Below, one piece after another: positions 43,988 to 52,372 of a stretch of DNA of 64,000 nucleotides (its first letter is position 1; each line of letters begins with the position of its first letter). The translations under genes were made by a program, and so were the position numbers. This DNA is from Shimia isoporae (GTDB lineage Bacteria > Pseudomonadota > Alphaproteobacteria > Rhodobacterales > Rhodobacteraceae), in the NCBI RefSeq assembly GCF_004346865.1, contig NZ_SMGR01000001.1, forward strand, positions 806,001 to 870,000, written 5' to 3'. The notes under the pieces are model-generated. The model was not told the origin of the DNA. It saw only the letters and a list, made by a program, of their open reading frames with translations, and made no database searches.

Positions 43988-44020
43988 ACAACGCCCCGCA
44001 CGGTGGGTGAAGGGCGTTGT
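43988..44020 (-). other. Intercistronic hairpin between aglE and aglF
   Basis: ACAACGCCC (43988-43996) pairs perfectly with GGGCGTTGT (44012-44020) around a 15-base loop. Placed directly after the binding-protein gene, as in the other two ABC operons of the window, it probably sets a higher level of aglE mRNA than of the downstream genes. Confidence 0.65.
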
Positions 44021-44032
44021 AAAGTTGTTGGG

Positions 44033-45301
44033 TTACTTCAGGGCGTCCCAGCTGTTCTGGATTTCTTGAGCAACTGTCTCCGCGTCCTTTCCGCCAGCAT
44101 AGTCAACCATACCAGTCCAGAAGGAGCCCGCACCAACACCACCCGGCATCAGGTCGGAACCGTCGAAGCGAAAAGTCGTGGCGCCTAACAGAATGTCGTT
44201 CATTTTGCGCAAGGTCGGGTCCCCAAAAACTTCGGGGTTCACGCCTTTATGGGGCGTAAGGAAGCCTTCCAGTGCCATCCAGATTTCATGTGCCTTCGGG
44301 TCCTGCAAATAAGCGATCAGATCGTGCGCTGCCTGATTCTCGTTGGTAATCGCCCAAAGCGTGCCTGCGCCAAGAACCGGCTTGCCAAGATCTTTGCCCG
44401 CATAAGCCGGGAAGTAGAAAAAGTCTGCGTCTTCACCGACGACAACCCCGTCAGGGAAAAATGCCGGAATGAATGATGCCTGTCTGTGCATGTAGCATTG
44501 TGGCGGGCTGTCAAAGACTCCTTTCGGGCTGTCGCGGAAGTCGGTTGACGCAACCGCACCTGCCCCACCAGCGACATAGTCGTCGTTGCCGGCGAAGGCG
44601 CCAAATTCTTCGATTGCCGCCACGATGCGCGCATCTGTGAACGGAATTTCGTTGCTAACCCAGCCGTCATAGACGTCGGGTGTTTGCGTGCGAAGCAGCA
44701 GGTCCTCGACCCAGTCGGTTGCCGGCCAGCCCGTTGCGCCGCCAGAACCCAGTCCGATGCACCACGGAGTTTCGCCATCTGCGACGATCTGATCCGTCAA
44801 CGCTTTGAGATCTTCCATGGTTTCGGGCACGTCGTACCCTGCGTCTTCGAAATTCTCAGGCGAGTACCAAACCAGCGACTTTACGTCGACTTTGTAGAAG
44901 AAACCGAACAGTTGGTCATCTCCATCGGCATCCGCATAGGTGCCCAAATCCACCCAGGATTGTCCTGCCGCATAATTGTCGCGTACCCACTCGCCAGTGC
45001 CATCAGCGAGTGGAGTGAGAAAGCCGCGCTTCGCCATGTCCGCGGCAAGGCCAGGTTGCGGGAAAATCGCTATATTCGGCGCGGAGCCGGCTTCAGCGTC
45101 GACCATGATCTGCTGCTCAAAGCTATCCGAACCGACATAGCGAACATCGTGTCCGGACTTTTCGGCAAAGTCCGCTAGCACGGTTTCCACGTTTTTTTGG
45201 TCCGGTCCAAGCCAGGGGCCAAAGACGGTGAGCTGCTCGGCCAATCCGGCAGATGCAGAGAGAGCCAGCGCTGCGGCGCCAGACATAAGAATCGGTTTCA
45301 T
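44033..45301 (-). CDS. aglE: Alpha-glucoside-binding periplasmic protein
   Basis: 422 residues. Residues 1-21 (MKPILMSGAAALALSASAGLA) are a signal peptide. Family-1 binding protein; QLTVFGPWLGPDQKNVETVL at the mature N-terminus and PPQCYMHRQASFIPAFFPDG are typical of AglE. It is the first gene of the operon, with a CAAAGCGCTTTG operator 37-48 bases before its ATG, and it delivers alpha-glucosides to AglFG. Confidence 0.92.
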   Translation of the reverse strand: MKPILMSGAAALALSASAGLAEQLTVFGPWLGPDQKNVETVLADFAEKSGHDVRYVGSDSFEQQIMVDAEAGSAPNIAIFPQPGLAADMAKRGFLTPLADGTGEWVRDNYAAGQSWVDLGTYADADGDDQLFGFFYKVDVKSLVWYSPENFEDAGYDVPETMEDLKALTDQIVADGETPWCIGLGSGGATGWPATDWVEDLLLRTQTPDVYDGWVSNEIPFTDARIVAAIEEFGAFAGNDDYVAGGAGAVASTDFRDSPKGVFDSPPQCYMHRQASFIPAFFPDGVVVGEDADFFYFPAYAGKDLGKPVLGAGTLWAITNENQAAHDLIAYLQDPKAHEIWMALEGFLTPHKGVNPEVFGDPTLRKMNDILLGATTFRFDGSDLMPGGVGAGSFWTGMVDYAGGKDAETVAQEIQNSWDALK

Positions 45302-45337
45302 GAAGAACCTCCCGTTTCATGTATGTAAGAAATTTAT

Positions 45338-45349
45338 CAAAGCGCTTTG
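45338..45349 (+). promoter_or_regulatory. LacI-type operator before aglE
   Basis: CAAAGCGCTTTG is a perfect 12-bp palindrome with central GC, the typical form of AglR/LacI-family sites. It lies in the 193-bp divergent interval and probably represses aglEFGAK. Confidence 0.8.
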
Positions 45350-45469
45350 GATAAATCAATCTCAGGGTAAGTATGTGCTTTGGGTGTCAAAATATTCTGT
45401 ATTTTAAAGCATTTTGCAGGGCGTCCCTTTGACGGGGTGGATTTCACAGGTTAACTTGCTGAAGGAAAT

Positions 45470-45483
45470 TCAAAGCGCTTTGA
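45470..45483 (+). promoter_or_regulatory. LacI-type operator before the regulator gene
   Basis: TCAAAGCGCTTTGA is a perfect 14-bp palindrome identical in its core to the site before aglE. It ends 11 bases before the regulator start, so autoregulation is likely. Confidence 0.8.
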
Positions 45484-45494
45484 GGTGATTCGAC

Positions 45495-46559
45495 TTGGCA
45501 ACCAATCTGAAAGACCTGTCGGCAAAGCTGGGGCTTTCGCAGACCACTGTCAGCCGGGCTTTAAACGGGTATCCGGAGGTCAGTGAGAGCACGCGACTGA
45601 GGGTGATGCAGGTCGCCAAGGAAATGAACTACGCGCCCAATGCGAGGGCAAAACGCCTGGCGACCGGCAGGACCATGACCATCGGTCACGTCCTGCCGGT
45701 CTCTAAGAAGCACGAGATGGTCAATCCGATTTTTGCCGATTTCATAGCTGGTGCGGGTGAAGTCTATTCCGCAAACGGCTACGATCTTCAGTTGTCAGTT
45801 GTAGAGGATGTCGATGAGGAGGGGTTTTATCGTCGTCTGGCTGCGAGAGGTACAGTTGACGGAATGGTCGTTCACGGGCCCAAAGTAAACGACATGAGAG
45901 TACCGCTTCTGACTGAGCTTGGCATGCCGTTTATTGTCCATGGTCGTTCCAGTGACGTGGACCTGCCCTACAATTTTGTGGACGTAAACAATCGACGGTC
46001 TTTCGAGCGCGCCACCTCATTTCTTTTGGATCTTGGGCATCGCCGCATCGCCTTGCTCAACGGCTTCTCGGATATGGATTTCGCGGCTCGCCGCGCCGCA
46101 GGATACAGCAGCGCTTTAGCCACACGCGGTGTGTCACCTGATCCGGACCTGATGTTGCACGACGAAATGACCGAGGCTTTCGGATACGACGCAATGCGCA
46201 GCTTTTTCGAGATGGACAATTCTCCAACCGCAGTAGTTTGTTCTTCCATCATTCCAGCTATTGGTGTGCGACGCGCTCTTTGGGATGCCGGCCTCGTCAT
46301 GGGCAAAGATGTATCCGTGATCGTGCACGACGACGACTTATCCTACTTCCGGAACGGAGGAGACGTGCCAGAGTTCACGGCAGTCCGTTCATCTGTCCGC
46401 GAAGCTGGCAGACGGGTCGGCGAAGTCTTGATGGATATGATTGAAACCCCCGATGCTCCTGTGCGCCAAGTGATGCTGGAGGCTGCGCTGCTTGTTGGGC
46501 AGTCCACCGGCCCTGCGCCTGCCTTTCTTGATGCTCAAAACAATGGAACTGTGACATGA
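45495..46559 (+). CDS. aglR: LacI-family regulator, AglR-like
   Basis: 354 residues from a TTG start with TGAGGTGA at proper distance. Helix-turn-helix LKDLSAKLGLSQTTVSRALN (residues 5-24), hinge NARAKRLATGRT, then the sugar-binding-type sensor domain with VLPVSKKHEMVNPIF and a C-terminal VSVIVHDDDLSYF. Divergent from aglEFGAK with twin CAAAGCGCTTTG sites between. The stop overlaps the beta-glucosidase start by ATGA, so it also sits in an operon with that enzyme. Confidence 0.88.
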   Translation: MATNLKDLSAKLGLSQTTVSRALNGYPEVSESTRLRVMQVAKEMNYAPNARAKRLATGRTMTIGHVLPVSKKHEMVNPIFADFIAGAGEVYSANGYDLQLSVVEDVDEEGFYRRLAARGTVDGMVVHGPKVNDMRVPLLTELGMPFIVHGRSSDVDLPYNFVDVNNRRSFERATSFLLDLGHRRIALLNGFSDMDFAARRAAGYSSALATRGVSPDPDLMLHDEMTEAFGYDAMRSFFEMDNSPTAVVCSSIIPAIGVRRALWDAGLVMGKDVSVIVHDDDLSYFRNGGDVPEFTAVRSSVREAGRRVGEVLMDMIETPDAPVRQVMLEAALLVGQSTGPAPAFLDAQNNGTVT

Positions 46560-47878
46560 CATTCAACCGCTCGGAGTACCCGGATGGCTTCAAATTCGGC
46601 GTGGCGACGTCAAGCTATCAAATCGAAGGGCACAGCTTCGGTGGAGCAGGGCGGACCCACTGGGACGACTTTGCACAAACGCCAGGAAATGTCGTGCGTT
46701 CCGAAAATGGAGACAAAGGGTGCGATCACTACAATCGTCTCGATGAAGATCTGGATCTGATCGCCAATCTGGGCGTGGATGTTTATCGTTTTTCGACCAG
46801 CTGGGCCCGCGTGTTGCCTGAAGGTCGCGGCGCGCCGAACATGGAGGGGCTCGATTTCTACGACCGCCTTGTCGATGGCCTACTTGAGCGCGGTGTGAAG
46901 CCGGCCGCAACGCTTTACCATTGGGAATTGCCGTCGCCATTGGCTGATTTAGGTGGTTGGCGGAACCGCGATATTGCCAATTGGTTCGCGGACTTCACAG
47001 AGGTCATTATGGGGCGTGTCGGGGATCGCGTCTGGTCGGCCGCACCAATCAACGAACCTTGGTGCGTGGGTTGGCTTAGCCATTTCATGGGGCTGCATGC
47101 ACCTGGTCTTCGCGACATACGCGCAACCGCGCGGGCTATGCACCATGTGTTGCTGGCTCACGGTCGCGCGATTGAAACCATGCGGGGCCTCGGAATGGAT
47201 AACCTGGGAGCAGTTTGCAACCTTGAGTGGGCGATGCCCGCGGACAACTCTCCCGAAGCTGCCTTGGCTGCAGCTCGGTACGACGCGATCTACAATCGGT
47301 TTTTCCTGTCAGGCATTTTCAAGGGTGAGTATCCTTCGCTTGCACTTGAAGGTCTTGAGCCGCATTTGCCGAACAATTGGCAAGATGATTTTGCTACGAT
47401 AAGTGCGCCGGTCGATTGGTGTGGACTGAATTACTACACCCGAAAGATCGTGGTGCCTGACGACAGTCCTTGGCCGGGCTACGTGGAGACCACAGGCGAG
47501 TTGCCGCAAACAACAATGGGGTGGGAAATTTATCCTGAAGGTTTGGCCAACTTCCTGCGTAGAGCAAAGGATGAATACACCGGCGACTTGCCCATTTTTG
47601 TCACAGAAAACGGTATGTCCGCAGATGATGTTGCGGTGCATGGTGTTGTAGATGACCCGCATCGGATCGACTACATTGGATCGCATTTGGAGGCGGTAAA
47701 GTCAGTGATTGCGGAGGGGGTGCCGGTTCAGGGCTACTATCTCTGGTCGTTGATGGACAACTACGAATGGGCGCTGGGCTATGACAAGAGGTTCGGCCTT
47801 GTTCATGTCAATTTTGACACCTTCGAGCGAACACCAAAGGCTTCCTATCGTAAGCTGGCGGAGATGCTGAAAAACTAA
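46556..47878 (+). CDS. Beta-glucosidase, GH1
   Basis: 440 residues. GH1 landmarks: YQIEGHSFGGAGRTHWDDFA near the N-terminus, acid-base Glu167 in INEPWC, nucleophile Glu351 in VTENGMS, and WSLMDNYEWALGYDKRFGL near the end. No signal peptide; it hydrolyses imported beta-glucosides in the cytoplasm. Coupled to the LacI regulator by ATGA. GH1 enzymes can also act on galactosides or fucosides. Its stop overlaps the end of the convergent LuxR-hydrolase gene by 4 bases. Confidence 0.93.
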   Translation: MTFNRSEYPDGFKFGVATSSYQIEGHSFGGAGRTHWDDFAQTPGNVVRSENGDKGCDHYNRLDEDLDLIANLGVDVYRFSTSWARVLPEGRGAPNMEGLDFYDRLVDGLLERGVKPAATLYHWELPSPLADLGGWRNRDIANWFADFTEVIMGRVGDRVWSAAPINEPWCVGWLSHFMGLHAPGLRDIRATARAMHHVLLAHGRAIETMRGLGMDNLGAVCNLEWAMPADNSPEAALAAARYDAIYNRFFLSGIFKGEYPSLALEGLEPHLPNNWQDDFATISAPVDWCGLNYYTRKIVVPDDSPWPGYVETTGELPQTTMGWEIYPEGLANFLRRAKDEYTGDLPIFVTENGMSADDVAVHGVVDDPHRIDYIGSHLEAVKSVIAEGVPVQGYYLWSLMDNYEWALGYDKRFGLVHVNFDTFERTPKASYRKLAEMLKN

Positions 47879-49488
47879 TCCAATCCTCCGGCAATATGGT
47901 CCAGGACGTTTTTGGTATGGCTGAACGCCAGGCTGTGTCCGGCGTTCTCCACAATACTGAGAGGAGCCTTAAGTTCACAGGCGAACTTCCTGACCCTTTG
48001 AATCGACGCAATTTTATCTCTTCCACCATGAACAACTGACACTGGAATAAGATGCTGCTGCATTTGTTTGGACCAATCCGACGCAATAAGTCGGCAGTCG
48101 TTGATGAATCCTTCATTTCCGGAAAGGACGTGAAAGTGATGTCCTTGCCACATTACCTCAAGTATTTCTTCGTCCTGACAAGCGACAAGGTCGGCGGTAC
48201 TATCGGCAAACACGGTTGCAGCGAAACATTGAGGGCCCTCGGCGCGTATCTTGCGGTCCCCGATGACTGCAAGATAACGTAGTAAGGGCTCCGACGTCTT
48301 AGCAGCCATTGCCAATATTCTCTGTGCCATTGGGGCATCCGCGAAATCCCGCAGGCCACGTGTCGGGGGAGTCGGTCCGACGCAAACAACTTGCGCCAAA
48401 CGCGATGCCAGATTTGAGGCCGACAAAAGAGCAAATGCCGCTCCAACGTCATAGCCCACCAACGAAACGTCCGACAAATCCAAATGGTCAAATAGTTCAA
48501 AAAGATCGTTACTGTAGGCTGTTGGTCTGTCGGCAAAGGAAGTGTGTCCTTCTGATCGCCCATGCCACGGACGGGCCGGGGCTATCCATCTCAAATTGTT
48601 TTCAAACAAGCAATTTTCGGCGGACTTCGGCAGCCTGTTCCCTCCAAGACATCCGTGAAGAAAAACCACTGGTCGGCCATTTCTCGGACCCTGTTCGATG
48701 AACACGAGCCTCCGGCCATCACTCAGAAAGACTTCGCTCTCTTGGTTTTGGAACCTCTTGGATTGAGATAACGTACAGCCCAACGTTGTTGCCTGTCCTA
48801 ACTGTATCAAACCACTGAGTCCCTGCGCATGGGTCTTATCAATCATTGCGCGTATTTGCTGGCGAATTGTTTCAATAGATCGTTGACGTTTTTCAGCCGT
48901 CTCCGCGGGTGAATGGCCTTCGCACAAAAAACCGAGAACTTCTGTTTCTGACGGGGTCAGTCCATACAGAAATTGCATGGTCCGAGAAGCTTGTTGATGC
49001 CAGGCAGCTTCAACTCCAGTGAGACGAAGCGTTCCATTCGATGGGATTGCGCGAACTACAAAGTGGACCAGCTTGCCGTTGTCCTCGCGCGGCAGACGCA
49101 GTGCCGGAGCGAATTCAGCGCCGCCATCAGAATAGGCGGCCAGAGCTTTCAGCACACTGGATTCTACGTCGTAGGATTGGCAAAGCAAATCACCTTCTTT
49201 CAATCCCATCAGCCTCTGCGCGAGCTTGTTTGGCCGTGCAACGCGCCCATTTCTCTCTAAGTCAAATGCAGGATTGGTTTCCGTATCAGTCGGGTCCATC
49301 GGGAACTTGGTCAGAATGTCTTCTGCCCGTGCAATGTGTGCTTCCCAAGCTGTACGCAACGCTGAAAACGACACTTGGTCTTCAGCTTTCTCGAAGCCGG
49401 CTTCGGCCAGTCTCAACAGTCGATCAAATTTCGCTGGGTCAGCGGCTGCTTCGTATAGCGAGCCAACCAATTCGGGAAATGCCTTCAT
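47875..49488 (-). CDS. LuxR-type HTH regulator fused to an alpha/beta-hydrolase
   Basis: 537 residues. The N-terminal part (about 1-165) is a PAS-like or unassigned region. Residues 177-232 are a LuxR/GerE-type helix-turn-helix with YGLTPSETEVLGFLCEGHSP, AETAEKRQRSIETIRQQIR and a hydrophobic end. Residues 255-537 form an alpha/beta-hydrolase with HGCLGGNRLP oxyanion region, Asp347 nucleophile in VGYDVGAAFA, an acid probably in VHGGRDKIASI and His518 in NAGHSLAFSH. An Asp nucleophile points to the dehalogenase/epoxide-hydrolase class, if catalytic. Likely a one-component regulator that senses a small molecule through its hydrolase domain, as strigolactone and karrikin receptors do in plants. 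Target unknown. Confidence 0.8.
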   Translation of the reverse strand: MKAFPELVGSLYEAAADPAKFDRLLRLAEAGFEKAEDQVSFSALRTAWEAHIARAEDILTKFPMDPTDTETNPAFDLERNGRVARPNKLAQRLMGLKEGDLLCQSYDVESSVLKALAAYSDGGAEFAPALRLPREDNGKLVHFVVRAIPSNGTLRLTGVEAAWHQQASRTMQFLYGLTPSETEVLGFLCEGHSPAETAEKRQRSIETIRQQIRAMIDKTHAQGLSGLIQLGQATTLGCTLSQSKRFQNQESEVFLSDGRRLVFIEQGPRNGRPVVFLHGCLGGNRLPKSAENCLFENNLRWIAPARPWHGRSEGHTSFADRPTAYSNDLFELFDHLDLSDVSLVGYDVGAAFALLSASNLASRLAQVVCVGPTPPTRGLRDFADAPMAQRILAMAAKTSEPLLRYLAVIGDRKIRAEGPQCFAATVFADSTADLVACQDEEILEVMWQGHHFHVLSGNEGFINDCRLIASDWSKQMQQHLIPVSVVHGGRDKIASIQRVRKFACELKAPLSIVENAGHSLAFSHTKNVLDHIAGGLD

Positions 49489-49499
49489 GAATGTGTCCC

Positions 49500-49532
49500 G
49501 GCCGGAAACGGCCTTTCAAAATTCTTTTGAAA
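49500..49532 (+). promoter_or_regulatory. Inverted repeats in the LuxR-hydrolase/unknown divergent promoter
   Basis: GGCCG-GAAA-CGGCC (49500-49513) is followed by TTTCAAAA-TTC-TTTTGAAA (49514-49532), a perfect 8-bp inverted repeat with 3-base spacer. They lie 11-44 bases upstream of the fusion regulator and about 100 bases before the secreted protein gene. The second repeat is a good candidate operator for the fusion regulator. Confidence 0.5.
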
Positions 49533-49624
49533 TTCTGTCTACATAACCAGAAGTGGTCATGTCCAAAGAAACAACGATTGCTAAGGCCATAATATGCTTA
49601 ATACTCCGAATTTCAGGACAAAAA

Positions 49625-50416
49625 ATGAAATTTCCCCGACTTTGCTTCTTGCTTGCTCTCGGTACATCTCCGGAGTTCGCCATCGCGAACTGCCTCGCAC
49701 CAACAATTTCTCTCGACGGTGAAGGCGCGCGTTTTGAGGTGCCCGATGAAGCCGCTTCTGCGGCGCGGTCCAAGAAATATGGACAGCCTCCTGAGGCCGG
49801 CTATGGCCTCGTTTTGCATGATGGCGAGGGGTATTGGGTGCCCGTCGAAGAATTGACCGCAGTTCAGGTGGTATTGGGAACTGCCTTCGAAACCTATGAC
49901 TATCGAGGCCCCGACCATTGCGTGCCGAAAGGCCTGCCTATCGAAACCGGCTTGGAGGCCGTGTCTCCCGAAGCGGTAGGCCTTCAACCAGCCAACGGGC
50001 TCTGGAAGTTAGATCTGTCGCCGGTAATTTACGAAGGCTGTCCAGATGTCATGTTGCAAGCGGTGCCCGCAGACCTCGTGGCTTTGCCGGCAGAGGTGGC
50101 CACACCTCAACCGTTATCTTTTCAAGTTCCCTTTCACCCGGATCAATTGGAAATGAGTTCGCGGTTTCCATTGGAGTGGGCCGCGATGGGTGACGCGCAA
50201 TGGCAAGCCCGTGCCATGGAACACATCTTTTCGGCAATGCCGAGCCACGGAGGCAAGAGGAGCGAGTTGCTTTGGACTATTGAGGTCCTGACACCTGACT
50301 CAATCAGTCACACGTCCAAATTGACATTTGTGTTGCCACCTGAAGCTGTTGCCGCATTTGGCACGGATCATTGCTCGGCAAAGGCAACCGGGTTTTGGCG
50401 CCGCGTAGAGGAGTAG
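49625..50416 (+). CDS. Secreted protein of unknown function
   Basis: 263 residues from MKFPRLCFLLALGTSPEFAIA, with AGGACAA before the ATG; a start at 49553 would bury the signal peptide. The mature protein has no family I recognise; it contains four cysteines (around DHCVPKG, YEGCPDV and DHCSAKA) and ends WRRVEE. It directly precedes the VWA protein with a 5-base gap, so they probably form a secreted pair. Confidence 0.6.
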   Translation: MKFPRLCFLLALGTSPEFAIANCLAPTISLDGEGARFEVPDEAASAARSKKYGQPPEAGYGLVLHDGEGYWVPVEELTAVQVVLGTAFETYDYRGPDHCVPKGLPIETGLEAVSPEAVGLQPANGLWKLDLSPVIYEGCPDVMLQAVPADLVALPAEVATPQPLSFQVPFHPDQLEMSSRFPLEWAAMGDAQWQARAMEHIFSAMPSHGGKRSELLWTIEVLTPDSISHTSKLTFVLPPEAVAAFGTDHCSAKATGFWRRVEE

Positions 50417-50421
50417 AGAAA

Positions 50422-51873
50422 ATGCGTGCATCTGATATTTGGAGCGCCTTCGCTTTCGTATCTTCATTGCTAGCGTCGCAGTCACAAGCACAAGACACAA
50501 AAACAAGCCTTGTGCTCGATGCGTCGGGCTCGATGTGGGGGCAGGTAGACGGAGTGGCCAAAATAACCATCGCGCAGGATGTTGTAGGCGATCTGCTGAA
50601 ACAGTTACCTGAGACACAGGCGCTCGGTTTGACGGTCTATGGCCACCGTCGAAAAGGCGATTGCAGCGATATTGAAGGCGTTGTTGCACCAGCCCGCGGC
50701 CAACATTCGGAAATATTGGCGGCGGTAAATGCGGTCAGCCCAAAGGGTAAAACGCCTCTTTCAGCGGCAGTTATGCAAGCTGCCAATTCGCTGAAGCACA
50801 CCGAAGATAAAGCCACAGTGATCCTGATCTCGGATGGGGAAGAGACTTGTGGGTATGACCCATGTGAGGTCGGGAAGCAGCTCGAAGCAACTGGTGTGGA
50901 CTTTACGCTACATGCCATTGGGTTTGCGATCGCAAATGAAACTACCCGCAGACAGTTGCAGTGTTTGGCGGAAAACACCGGTGGAAGTTACCGGAGTGCA
51001 AATGACGCAAGCGGGTTGGCACAGGCCTTGAGCGAGGTCGCATTGGTTGCGCCAGAACCAGAAGTAGACAAGGTGACTGCGACTTTATCCGCGCCTGAGA
51101 AGGTTGTGGCAGGTACGGAGTTCAACGTGCAATGGCAAGGACCCGCAGAGCAAGGGGATTGGATTGGCATCGTTCTCGATGGTACCCGCGACGGCAATTT
51201 CCTGAGCAGAGCGGACATAATCGGTGGCAATCCTCTCACGGTTCCAGCGCCGCCCAATGATGGTGCCCATGAATTGGTTTATGTGCGCCATGGGACAGGA
51301 GAGGTGCTGGCGACCAGACCGATCACTGTGGCGCCGATGAGCGCGGGTATCGAAGGCCCAACTTCGGCCATAGCAGGCGGCAGTGTCGCGATTAGGTGGA
51401 GCGGGCGCGGTGACGCTGGCGACATAGTTACGATTGCAAAGGTTGGGGCAAGCTTGCCGGAAACCATGTTCTATTTTCATACAGAAGGCGCGGCGGAACA
51501 GAACCTTCGGATGCCGTCACATCCTGGAGAGTACGAAGTGCGCTACATCGCTTACACCGATCCGCCCGAAATTGTTGATCGCTTTCCTGTCGAAATTGTT
51601 GATCCTCCGTTGGAGCTTGTTGCACCAGACAAAGTTCAGGCCGGAGCGGATGTCCCAATTCTTTGGAGTGGTATCAAATCGAGCAACCACCGGGACTATA
51701 TCGCAATAGCTATCGCCGATGACGAGCTCCCGCACATACAGTCATATGCACATACTGACACAGGAAATTTTGTTAAACTGCAGGCTCCTGATGTTCCGGG
51801 ACAATATGAAATCCGATACTTTTTTGCGGAAGGTGATCGGATCGTCCGCGCCCTTCCTCTGATTGTAGAGTAA
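50422..51873 (+). CDS. Periplasmic VWA-domain protein with three Ig-like repeats
   Basis: 483 residues from MRASDIWSAFAFVSS; signal peptide through QSQAQD. The von Willebrand A domain (about 25-215) has a metal-ion site: DASGSMWG, a Thr in KTPLSAAV, and ISDGEETCG. Three related roughly 90-residue segments follow: LSAPEKVVAGTEFNVQWQGP, IEGPTSAIAGGSVAIRWSGR and LVAPDKVQAGADVPILWSGI, each with a conserved AG.....W.G start. VWA proteins bind ligands or assemble complexes. Coupled to the secreted unknown protein; both may respond to the LuxR-hydrolase regulator. Confidence 0.8.
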   Translation: MRASDIWSAFAFVSSLLASQSQAQDTKTSLVLDASGSMWGQVDGVAKITIAQDVVGDLLKQLPETQALGLTVYGHRRKGDCSDIEGVVAPARGQHSEILAAVNAVSPKGKTPLSAAVMQAANSLKHTEDKATVILISDGEETCGYDPCEVGKQLEATGVDFTLHAIGFAIANETTRRQLQCLAENTGGSYRSANDASGLAQALSEVALVAPEPEVDKVTATLSAPEKVVAGTEFNVQWQGPAEQGDWIGIVLDGTRDGNFLSRADIIGGNPLTVPAPPNDGAHELVYVRHGTGEVLATRPITVAPMSAGIEGPTSAIAGGSVAIRWSGRGDAGDIVTIAKVGASLPETMFYFHTEGAAEQNLRMPSHPGEYEVRYIAYTDPPEIVDRFPVEIVDPPLELVAPDKVQAGADVPILWSGIKSSNHRDYIAIAIADDELPHIQSYAHTDTGNFVKLQAPDVPGQYEIRYFFAEGDRIVRALPLIVE

Positions 51874-51941
51874 GTGGGGGAAAGTTTCTCACCGCTGCGA
51901 TTCAGCGGATCGGTCCCGCAGGGAGGAAACCGGGTCATCCT

Positions 51942-52109
51942 ATGTTGGTCTTCGGATTGACCGTGCCGAAGGCCGATTGGTTGATCTACTCCCTTTCTAG
52001 TCCTCGTGTGATCAAATTTGGTTGCGCATTGATCGCATTGGCATTGCTGAAATTGGGCTTCGCATCAAATATCTGGGCGGCTGCATTATCTCTGGTGACG
52101 GTATTTTAA
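51942..52109 (+). CDS. Possible small membrane protein of 55 residues
   Basis: Open frame from ATG at 51942 with GGAGG about 15 bases upstream. The product begins MLVFGLTVPKADWLIYS and carries one hydrophobic segment (about residues 23-52). The spacing to the ribosome site is longer than ideal. The rest of the interval 52110-52372 shows nothing I recognise. Confidence 0.35.
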   Translation: MLVFGLTVPKADWLIYSLSSPRVIKFGCALIALALLKLGFASNIWAAALSLVTVF

Positions 52110-52372
52110 ATGCCGTTTGAGGGGGGCGTAGTCCTTCCTGCAGGCGGTGACATCTCGCGGGGCCTGCGATCGTATGATCTTGGGACGTAGAAATGGCCTG
52201 TACTGGTTAGAACCGTAGTTCGTAATCTCCTACCGTTGGTGTTTTTGGGGCGTCTTTTCTTTTGGCAAAAACTAGCGAACAGCGGAGGCGGCTCACCAAA
52301 AATTAACTACGTCGCCAATAAGTTCGAACCAAAGATTCGGCCATTGTGCCGCGAAGCTTGTTGGGGGCCAGA

